Shown: piece by piece, positions 1 to 5,811 of the stretch | Numbering within the stretch: the first letter of the stretch is position 1 | Layout of the letters: the number at the start of each line of letters is the position of its first letter | Origin: an uncultured Altererythrobacter sp. | Lineage (GTDB): Bacteria > Pseudomonadota > Alphaproteobacteria > Sphingomonadales > Sphingomonadaceae | Reading direction: 5' to 3' | Assembly (NCBI GenBank): GCA_946886175.1 | Contig: CAMPIA010000044.1 | Coordinates: 1-8,431 of the forward strand | Length of the DNA stretch: 8,431 bases | Program-made: the position numbers and the translations under genes | Notes under the pieces: generated by a model | Told to the model about the DNA's origin: nothing | The model's input: the letters and a program-made list of their open reading frames with translations, nothing else | Database searches by the model: none

Positions 1-566
1 ACGGCTGGTTCGACAAGCGCTTCATGTACGAGGAATCGCTGCGCACCCCGCTGGTGATGCAGTTCCCCGGCCACATCGCACCGGGCACCCGTATCGAGGC
101 GCCGGTGCAGAACGTGGACTACGCGCCGACCTTTCTCGATTTCGCCGGCCTGCCCGATCGCGGCACGATCCAGGGCCGCAGCTTGCGCGAAGTGATCGAC
201 GGCGAGCCCCCGTCCGACTGGCGCGAGGACATCTACTACCACTACTACGAATATCCCGGCTTCCACTCGGTTCGCGCACATTACGGCGTACGGACCGATC
301 GCTACAAGCTGATCCGCTTCTACGGCGACATCAACCAGTGGGAATTCTACGACCTCGCGACCGACCCGAAGGAAATGCACAACCGCATCGCCGACCCGAA
401 GGTCCAGCCGGTCGTCGCCGCGCTCAAGACCAAGCTCGTCGACCTGCGCAAGAAGTACCAGGACAGCGACGGCCCCGCGGTGCGCGATCCACTGACGGCG
501 GCGGCGGCAGCGAAGGGACGACGCGATGCGGATGCGGCGGCGGGAATCGGCCACCACGCGCATTAG
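1..566 (+). CDS. Type I sulfatase, C-terminal part (5' end outside window)
   Basis: The reading frame is open from base 3, so the gene begins before the window; the last 187 residues are visible and end at TAG 564-566. The visible start, GWFDKRFMYEESLRTPLVM, is the late conserved block of the formylglycine-dependent (type I, alkaline-phosphatase-fold) sulfatases; its lysine is normally near the sulfate-binding site. Next comes the C-terminal subdomain (DUF4976 type), with YYHYYEYPGFHSVRAHYGVR, then RYKLIRFYG and WEFYDLATDPKEMHN. This layout is common in carbohydrate sulfatases that remove sulfate esters from polysaccharides or glycosaminoglycan-like sugars. The CxPSR maturation motif, signal peptide and metal ligands lie upstream, so activity, location and substrate cannot be judged. 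The last ~25 residues are Ala/Gly/Arg-rich and end HHAH, probably a disordered tail. Family assignment is firm; substrate is unknown. Confidence 0.93.
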   Translation, partial: GWFDKRFMYEESLRTPLVMQFPGHIAPGTRIEAPVQNVDYAPTFLDFAGLPDRGTIQGRSLREVIDGEPPSDWREDIYYHYYEYPGFHSVRAHYGVRTDRYKLIRFYGDINQWEFYDLATDPKEMHNRIADPKVQPVVAALKTKLVDLRKKYQDSDGPAVRDPLTAAAAAKGRRDADAAAGIGHHAH

Positions 567-837
567 CGAAATGCCTCCGCCCGGCCCGAGCCAAGGCGGA
601 TAGAATTTCCGGCCTCCCCCCCACGGTTTCGCCGTCCAGAATCGAACGCTTCAGCTCCGGCAGACCACGCCGGACGACCGCACCACCCCGAGCAAAAAGG
701 GCGGCCGCGAACTGGCGCGTGACGGACCGCTCTGCTCGATCGGTGGAAAAAGTGCACAAATTCAGCAGACAACGCGCGGCGTCTGCCTTAGGGCGTCATC
801 CGCAGCATCGCTGGTGTTCAATGTGAAAGGAGCCACA
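567..837. other. Noncoding gap between sulfatase and DUF2279 gene
   Basis: This 271-base stretch holds no convincing gene; the reading frames crossing it are Arg/Pro-rich shadows. A 6-bp inverted repeat, TCCGCC 576-581 and GGCGGA 595-600 with a 13-base loop, lies 10 bases after the sulfatase stop. It could act as a weak terminator, but no U-tract follows. The DUF2279 promoter must lie in this gap, or transcription reads through from the sulfatase gene; I see no clear -35/-10 pair. Confidence 0.5.
827..832 (+). promoter_or_regulatory. Ribosome binding site fixing the DUF2279 start
   Basis: AAGGAG at 827-832 lies five bases before ATG 838. This supports ATG 838 over the in-frame GTG at 814, which has no comparable Shine-Dalgarno sequence and would put extra residues ahead of the signal peptide. 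Confidence 0.75.
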
Positions 838-1944
838 ATGCCCCACCTGCCGACGTCGCGCGGCCGCGCTGTCCGGCCTCGCATTGCTCGAACGGCGGCA
901 GCCGTGGCAGGCGGTTTGGCTGCATTCGTCAGCGTGCCGAGCTTCGCCCACGAGCAGCAGGCATTCCAGGAACTTTCGCCGTCGGGCCTGGCCCTGCTCG
1001 ATGCCGCATTCGCGCCCCAGCATCCTGTGGCTGTGGAATTGCCGCTCTCGGCCGCCGCCGCCCCGCTCCTTGCGGTCCAGGCGGAGCCGGGCCGGGTCGA
1101 TGCACCGGGGCCGCAAGGCGTCTATGGCCCCGAAGACCCCGACGTCTCGGCGACAAGCGAGCGCCCGTCGCGCTCCTACGCCTCCTTCGGCGAAGACGTG
1201 GAGGCCATCAAATGGGAGCTGGCCGCCGTCCTGGGATATTACACGGCAACCAACGCGCCCAAGCTGTTCAAGAACCCGCGACTGCCGCGCTTCAAAAGCG
1301 AAGGGTGGTTCGGAAAATCCACCAACAACGTCGGCGTGGACAAGCTCGCCCATGCCTATTCGGCCTATGTCATCAGCGAGCTCCTCTACGGCAGGCTCGA
1401 GCGCAACACGGGCGGCGCGCCCGGCATTCAATATACCGCCGCCGCGTTGGGATCGGCCGTCATGCTCTGGTCGGAGGCCTTCGACAGCATCGAGCCCGAC
1501 GGCGGCTGGTCGTGGGAAGATGTCGCGTTCAACACCGCCGGAGCCGGCTTTTCGGTTCTGCGCAACTCCGTTCCCGGCCTCGACGAGAAGCTGGATTACC
1601 GGCTGATGATCCAGCCGAACGAGAATATCTACGACATCAGGGGCAAGGAACATTTCGAACAGCAGCGATATCTCTTCGCGCTCAAGCTGTCCGGCTTCGA
1701 GACCTTCGACCGCAGCCCGCTTCGCTTCGTCGAACTGCATCTGGGCTATCACGGCGAGGATTTCCGGCTCGAGGACCGGGCGGCCGGAATCGAGCCGAAG
1801 CGGCACGTCTTCGTCGGCGTCGGGGTGAACTTGCGCGAGCTGCTGTTCAAGGACACGAAAAGCCCGGTGGGGCGCGTGGTCGGCGAAATACTCGACTATT
1901 TTCAGCCGCCCTATACCGCCGTCCACACGCATGTTACCGATTAG
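838..1944 (+). CDS. Exported DUF2279 (YfiM-like) protein, function unknown
   Basis: The product is 368 residues from the ATG preceded by AAGGAG. The N-terminus is a probable Sec signal peptide: arginines at 7-18, an Ala/Val/Gly/Leu-rich core at about 19-32, and likely cleavage after SFA (position 37). There is no lipobox cysteine, unlike YfiM of enterobacteria, which is annotated as a lipoprotein. Residues ~38-115 are Ala/Pro-rich and look like a linker. The recognisable domain spans ~120-250: VGVDKLAHAYSAY (166-177 region), a hydrophobic helix followed by WSEAFDS (E213, D215), then GGWSWEDVAFNTAG (D228, N232). This H/E/D pattern in short helices is the DUF2279 signature. The last ~100 residues (QQRYLFALKLSGF, VELHLGYHGEDF, HVFVGVGVNLREL) alternate like amphipathic beta-strands. 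It could be an envelope protein with a C-terminal beta structure; no biochemical role can be assigned. It runs convergently with the TonB-dependent receptor gene. Confidence 0.85.
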   Translation: MPHLPTSRGRAVRPRIARTAAAVAGGLAAFVSVPSFAHEQQAFQELSPSGLALLDAAFAPQHPVAVELPLSAAAAPLLAVQAEPGRVDAPGPQGVYGPEDPDVSATSERPSRSYASFGEDVEAIKWELAAVLGYYTATNAPKLFKNPRLPRFKSEGWFGKSTNNVGVDKLAHAYSAYVISELLYGRLERNTGGAPGIQYTAAALGSAVMLWSEAFDSIEPDGGWSWEDVAFNTAGAGFSVLRNSVPGLDEKLDYRLMIQPNENIYDIRGKEHFEQQRYLFALKLSGFETFDRSPLRFVELHLGYHGEDFRLEDRAAGIEPKRHVFVGVGVNLRELLFKDTKSPVGRVVGEILDYFQPPYTAVHTHVTD

Positions 1945-1970
1945 GCGCTCTGCCTTGCTTGATCCTGATC
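1945..1970. other. Short convergent intergenic gap
   Basis: Only 26 bases separate the stop of the DUF2279 gene from the stop of the receptor gene on the other strand. It contains a GATCCT tandem at 1961-1972 that runs into the receptor stop codon. No hairpin with a U-tract is visible, so the two transcripts may overlap at their 3' ends. Confidence 0.5.
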
Positions 1971-4241
1971 CTAGAATTGATGCCGCATGCCGATCGCAAC
2001 GCTGCGTCCGCGCAACGGGGATTGATCCTTTACAAACGAGGTATGCGCGAATGCCAGTTCGTTAAGCAGATTGGTGCCGCGCACATAGAGTTCGACCGCC
2101 TTGGCATCACCCAGATCGAATCTATAGCTGAGCGTGGCGTTGAGCATGTCGTAACCGGCCGTGCGCGTTTCATAGGACGCGAATTTGCCCTGCGCGAAGG
2201 TGTGATAGTATTCCACGTCCCCTGAAAGCGGCCCGGCGCCGTGCGCATAGCGTATGCCGAGCCGGCCGGGCGGGATTCGCGGCAAATTGTCATCCTCGCG
2301 CTTGAGATCGGCGTCGACATAGTCGCCAAATACCGTCACGCGCGAGGCTGGCATGACCTGATAGCTGATCTGCCCGTCGATACCGGCGAAGCGCGCATCG
2401 GCAGCCGTGTAGATCAGGAAATCATGCGGAACGCCGCCCTCCGTTTCAGTTTCGATCAGCCGCGCAAAAACATAATCTTCGACATCCTGGTAGAACAGGC
2501 CGACTTCGAAATCGAGCGGACCGCCGGTCTTGCGGAAGGTCAGGTTGATGGCATCGGTCGCCTCCAGCACATCCTCGGCCGAGACGCCGCGATCCGCGAG
2601 GATCGGATTATCGGCCGCGAGCCCGAGTTCGTAGCTGTTGGTCGCGAGATTGTTTCCCCGCGCGTAGAGTTCGCGCACGCTGGGCGCACGTTCGGTGTGG
2701 CTGAGCGACAGCGCCACCGCATATCCCTCCCCGATATTCCAGGTTGCGCCCAGCGATGCCGAAAACGGCTCGTGCTTTGCGGTGGGGTTCCTTGCGAGGA
2801 AACTGTCGACTGCCTCGGCTTCGAGAATCTGCTGCCAATCGGGCCCGTACCAGCTCGCAAAGAGCGCTTCGTAGCGCGGGGTGAGGCTGGTGCGGAAAGG
2901 GGGCGCGGAAACTGCGAGCTTGCGCCAATCCTTTCGCGCGGCGATTTCGAAATCGACGGGCCCGAACGAGCGGGTTTCGCTCAGGAATACGCCTACGGTC
3001 TCGGCGAGATAATCGGGAGTGCCATCCAGACCGTAGGCATTTTCGGGAAACGGCACATGCATGTCGTCGACATTGATGCCGCTGAACGTGCCGTCGGTGT
3101 ACTGAACGCCCAAGGTGCCGGTGAAGCCCAGAACCGGTTCGTGGGTCAGTTCAAAGCGTCCGTCCCACACTTCGTTGGTGTAGCGGGTGAACAGCAGATC
3201 GCCATCGATCTCGTCATGCGCATAATCCGTATAGGACAGGCGCAGACGCGTGTGGGAGAAGCCCGGCAGCAGATCGTCGTAATCCGCGCGAACATCGACC
3301 CGGTCGCTGCGGAGCTTGATATATGCCGTATGGCTGTCGGGCGAGCCGAATGGATCGTCGAAACCGCCATGGGCTTCGCAATGCAGGTCCAGTCCGTGCG
3401 TATGGCAGACGCCATTCTGATGGCTGTGGCCGGGCAGGCCGTATTCGCTCTCGATCCGCGTGTAGGCTGCGCCGATATACCCCTTGGCGGTGATCCACGA
3501 CGCACCCGCCGCATAGCTGGTGCTTTCTGCGAAGGAATCGCGCAGCGTGTCGGTGCCGAACTCGTCCGGGACTTCGTAGTCTTTCGCTTTGCGGCGCGAC
3601 CCCTCGGCATGGATCGCGAATTGACCGATGCCAGCGGTGACCCGGCCGACCACGGTCTTTTCCTCGTCGCCGGTGCCGTAGCGCACTTCGGTCGCGCCGG
3701 TAAGACCGCCGAGCGGCACCAGCTTGGGCACCTTGCTGTCGATCAGGTTGATCGCGCCGTTGGTTGCACTCCCCCCGTAGCGAGTAGCCGCTGGCCCGCG
3801 CTGAATCTCGATCGCATCGAGCAGCAAGGGGTCGGTGGTTATGGCGTGGTCCGGCGACACCGACGACACGTCGAACAAGTTGGCCCCATCGGTCAGTATC
3901 TCGATTCTCGGAACGGTCTGCCCGCGAATAACCGGTCGCGATGCGCCACCGCCGAAATTGTCGAGATGGACCCCGGGCATCCCGGCCAAGGTTTCGCCGA
4001 GGCCGCCTTGGCGGCGATGCGCCAGCTCGTCACCCGACAGCACCTGAACGGGTAGTGCGCTATCGGCATCCGGCCCGCTCAGCGATTCGCCTGTTACGAC
4101 GATTTGTCGAGATGGCTGCTCGCTCTCACCCCCGGTTTGGGTTGCAACTTCCTGAGCGAACAACGCTGCGGGAGTGAAGGTTGCAAGGGAGACGCCGGCC
4201 AGCAGCCGGGCGTGCGCCCGACGATACGAAATAATTGTCAT
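1971..4241 (-). CDS. TonB-dependent outer-membrane receptor, ZnuD-like (probable zinc uptake)
   Basis: The product is 756 residues, complete. ATG 4241 has GGAG (4247-4250) five bases upstream. A signal peptide (RRAHARLLAGVSLATFTPAA, likely cut after LFA or LFAQ near residue 29-30) is followed by a TonB box, QIVVTGE (46-52). The plug domain, ~60-170, carries VIRGQTVPRIEILTDG and IEIQRGPAATRYGGSATNGA. The barrel ends in RHQF with the terminal Phe used for BamA-dependent assembly. The telling segment is 267-293, with YGLPGHSH, then C279, H280, H282, H287, C288 and H291: an extracellular loop rich in His with a Cys pair, as in ZnuD receptors of Neisseria and Acinetobacter, where such loops capture zinc. 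The later block HTERAPSVRELYARG (515-529) is also typical of that group. Energy would come from TonB-ExbBD, which are not in the window. A Zur-like operator upstream supports zinc. The alternative is another metal or a metallophore. Confidence 0.87.
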   Translation of the reverse strand: MTIISYRRAHARLLAGVSLATFTPAALFAQEVATQTGGESEQPSRQIVVTGESLSGPDADSALPVQVLSGDELAHRRQGGLGETLAGMPGVHLDNFGGGASRPVIRGQTVPRIEILTDGANLFDVSSVSPDHAITTDPLLLDAIEIQRGPAATRYGGSATNGAINLIDSKVPKLVPLGGLTGATEVRYGTGDEEKTVVGRVTAGIGQFAIHAEGSRRKAKDYEVPDEFGTDTLRDSFAESTSYAAGASWITAKGYIGAAYTRIESEYGLPGHSHQNGVCHTHGLDLHCEAHGGFDDPFGSPDSHTAYIKLRSDRVDVRADYDDLLPGFSHTRLRLSYTDYAHDEIDGDLLFTRYTNEVWDGRFELTHEPVLGFTGTLGVQYTDGTFSGINVDDMHVPFPENAYGLDGTPDYLAETVGVFLSETRSFGPVDFEIAARKDWRKLAVSAPPFRTSLTPRYEALFASWYGPDWQQILEAEAVDSFLARNPTAKHEPFSASLGATWNIGEGYAVALSLSHTERAPSVRELYARGNNLATNSYELGLAADNPILADRGVSAEDVLEATDAINLTFRKTGGPLDFEVGLFYQDVEDYVFARLIETETEGGVPHDFLIYTAADARFAGIDGQISYQVMPASRVTVFGDYVDADLKREDDNLPRIPPGRLGIRYAHGAGPLSGDVEYYHTFAQGKFASYETRTAGYDMLNATLSYRFDLGDAKAVELYVRGTNLLNELAFAHTSFVKDQSPLRGRSVAIGMRHQF

Positions 4242-4246
4242 GATTG

Positions 4247-4250
4247 CTCC
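4247..4250 (-). promoter_or_regulatory. Ribosome binding site of the receptor gene
   Basis: On the minus strand GGAG lies five bases ahead of the ATG at 4241. It supports this start, which also yields a complete signal peptide. Confidence 0.7.
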
Positions 4251-4269
4251 AGCTTACGATCCGAAGCGC

Positions 4270-4298
4270 TCGGTAGATATGGTATATCATTGCGTCAA
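4270..4298 (-). promoter_or_regulatory. Putative promoter of the receptor gene
   Basis: On the minus strand TTGACG (4293-4298) matches the -35 consensus at five of six positions. Seventeen bases later is TACCGA (4270-4275), a poor -10 box. The AT-rich inverted repeat at 4276-4288 fills most of the spacer, so a bound repressor would block RNA polymerase. The -35 is convincing by eye; the -10 is uncertain. Confidence 0.45.
4276..4288. promoter_or_regulatory. Inverted repeat resembling a Zur operator
   Basis: GATAT-GGT-ATATC is a perfect 5-3-5 inverted repeat 34 bases upstream of the receptor start codon. Read on the minus strand with flanks, TGATATACCATATCT matches the Zur-type pattern TGTTATRNYATAACA at most positions: the TG, TAT, ATA and C elements are kept, with A/T swaps in the arms. 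Zur is the Fur-family zinc repressor, and znuD genes are classic Zur targets. The position in a promoter spacer and the ZnuD-like product downstream support the assignment. The sequence match alone is only moderate. Confidence 0.45.
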
Positions 4299-4331
4299 GG
4301 CGAATGTCATTGCCCGTTTGTCGTGCTTGGG

Positions 4332-4352
4332 AAAAGGCGGCTTCTATCCGCC
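4332..4352 (-). terminator. Intrinsic terminator of the GH97-MFS unit
   Basis: On the minus strand the sequence reads GGCGG-ATAGAAG-CCGCC-TTTT: a 5-bp all-G/C stem, a 7-base loop and a run of four T. The TAG stop codon of the MFS gene (4344-4346) lies in the loop, so terminator and coding end overlap. The stem is short, so termination may be partial. It separates the MFS gene from the receptor gene, which has its own promoter. Confidence 0.55.
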
Positions 4353-5759
4353 CCGCGCTGGAGGTGTCTGGGTAGACTCACCGCCATCCGCCGCATTGAA
4401 GCCAGCGATATCCGCCGCCGCCTCCACGAAACGCTCGGGCGGCGCGCCCTCGTCTGAACCGCCTGCATACGTCGCCGAAAGCTGGCGATACTGCCGGGAC
4501 TGGAACGCGATCAGCGTCGCCGCCACGCCCAGCACGCCGGTCACGCTGAACACCAGCGCCATGCCGCGTTCGGGCCCGATGCCGTACCAGTCGCCGATCG
4601 CCTCGGCCCCCGCACCGGTCGTCATGAACGGGATCGCCGCGAACTGGGTGAGTGGGCCGATCAGGAACGCTGTCAGCGGCGCGGCCGATTGCTCGACCGA
4701 CTGCGCGAAGCCGAACACCCGGCCCTGCCGCTCGTAAGGCACGACCTTCTGCAGCGTCGTGTGCTCGGCCGCCTCGGCATAGGGGCCGAGGAACAGCCAG
4801 ATCACGCAGCCCACCGCCAGCAGCACGATCGAGGACTGGATCGTGAACACGCCCGCCACCGCCCACACCATCAGGTTGACCAGCAGCAGCGTGCGCAGCG
4901 GGTTCTTGCCGAGGCCGGTTTTCGCGATGGTCAGCCCGCTGACGATAAAAGAGCACGAGGCGAAAGCCCACAGCACGCCCCACGCCTGCACATCCATCAG
5001 CGAAAGCCCGTATGCGTCCAGCAGCGCCATGAACACGCCGCCGAGAAAGTTGTTGAAGGTGGCGAACAGGATCAGCGCGAACAGCCCCGGCACCGCAGAG
5101 ACCACCCGGATCGTGCCCTTCAGGTCCACCTCCTTGCGTCCACCGGGCGCGGATGAGGCCGGCTCGGGATCGTCCACACGCACGGTCAGCAGGTGCAGGA
5201 AGGCAAGCGCGGTGAAGCCGATCGCCAGCGCCAGCGTGCCGCGGATCCCGTCCCACGCGACGAGAAAGCCGCTGATGCCCGAAGTCAGCAGGAAGCCGAT
5301 CCCGGTGACCATGCCGACCAGCCCGTTCGCCTTGTCGCGCCGGTCCTCCGGCACCAGCGCGGTGACCAGCGTGGGCAGCGCAATCATGCGGATGTTGCCG
5401 CAGATCACCGCCAGCATCACCAGCAGGATGAAGCCCCACAAGGTCGCGCCGTCGACCCGCGCCAGCCCCGCTTCCGGCGCCAGCGCATAGGCCGCAAGCG
5501 ATACGCCGTAGAGCGCGAACGACCCCGCGCTCGAGGCCAGCATGATCCGCTTCTTGCGGTGATGATCGACCAGGCTGCCGAACCAGATCGCCAATCCCGC
5601 GGTGAAGACGAGGTAAATGCCACCGATCATACCGGTAACGAACACCGAGCGCGTTTCGAGGAAGGCCCAGAACACCAGCGCGAACCAGACCGTGAAGTTG
5701 ATCACGTTCTGCAGCAGGTTGTTGGCGAGAATCAGGTGGAACGGATCGAGCCGGCGCAT
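4344..5759 (-). CDS. MFS permease, DHA3 (drug-exporter-like) type
   Basis: The product is 471 residues with about 12 hydrophobic segments (for example ~8-30, 40-60, 75-92, 108-128, 145-168, 172-192, 220-245, 258-278, 290-325, 355-378, 398-418). The loop after TM2, GSLVDHHRKKRIM (61-73), is a motif A variant. VTALVPEDRRDKANGLVGMV (132-151) and TTLQKVVPYERQGRVFGFAQ (334-353) are the repeated charged loops typical of the DHA3 group (macrolide, tetracycline and enterobactin exporters). Residues ~421-471 form a hydrophilic, Ala/Gly/Pro-rich tail, longer than usual. The gene starts 52 bases after the GH97 stop on the same strand with no terminator between, so co-transcription is likely; the Shine-Dalgarno is weak (AGG five bases before the ATG). 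Substrate unknown. It may export a sugar derivative or inhibitor, or import GH97 products, but family membership argues for export. Confidence 0.87.
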   Translation of the reverse strand: MRRLDPFHLILANNLLQNVINFTVWFALVFWAFLETRSVFVTGMIGGIYLVFTAGLAIWFGSLVDHHRKKRIMLASSAGSFALYGVSLAAYALAPEAGLARVDGATLWGFILLVMLAVICGNIRMIALPTLVTALVPEDRRDKANGLVGMVTGIGFLLTSGISGFLVAWDGIRGTLALAIGFTALAFLHLLTVRVDDPEPASSAPGGRKEVDLKGTIRVVSAVPGLFALILFATFNNFLGGVFMALLDAYGLSLMDVQAWGVLWAFASCSFIVSGLTIAKTGLGKNPLRTLLLVNLMVWAVAGVFTIQSSIVLLAVGCVIWLFLGPYAEAAEHTTLQKVVPYERQGRVFGFAQSVEQSAAPLTAFLIGPLTQFAAIPFMTTGAGAEAIGDWYGIGPERGMALVFSVTGVLGVAATLIAFQSRQYRQLSATYAGGSDEGAPPERFVEAAADIAGFNAADGGESTQTPPARGG

Positions 5760-5811
5760 GAACGCCTATTCCCTCGCCCCGGCGCGCGGCGCAAGCGGCC
5801 TTGCCTCGGCC

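Noticed and set aside
576..600. TCCGCC/GGCGGA hairpin as a sulfatase terminator
   Set aside because: Six base pairs with a 13-base loop and no T-run afterwards; too weak to call as a terminator, so only mentioned under the noncoding gap.
424..826. Reading frames crossing the gap after the sulfatase (338-826 plus, 424-759 and 563-772 minus)
   Set aside because: Arg/Pro-rich composition, overlap with the sulfatase end, no Shine-Dalgarno and no family resemblance.
796..1932. 378-codon open frame opposite the DUF2279 gene
   Set aside because: It mirrors the entire DUF2279 gene, lacks a Shine-Dalgarno and matches no family I know; a codon-bias shadow.
2241..4055. 604-codon open frame on the plus strand opposite the receptor gene
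   Set aside because: It lies wholly antisense to a receptor gene with signal peptide, TonB box and terminal Phe. Its translation has no recognisable domain or signal. Long antisense frames are expected in GC-rich DNA.
567..4340. Possible lower-GC island covering the DUF2279 and receptor genes
   Set aside because: Hand counts of single 60-base lines gave 34 and 39 G/C inside (2041-2100, 3421-3480) against 41 and 40 outside (361-420, 6661-6720). The ranges nearly touch, and no repeats, integrase or tRNA mark an edge.
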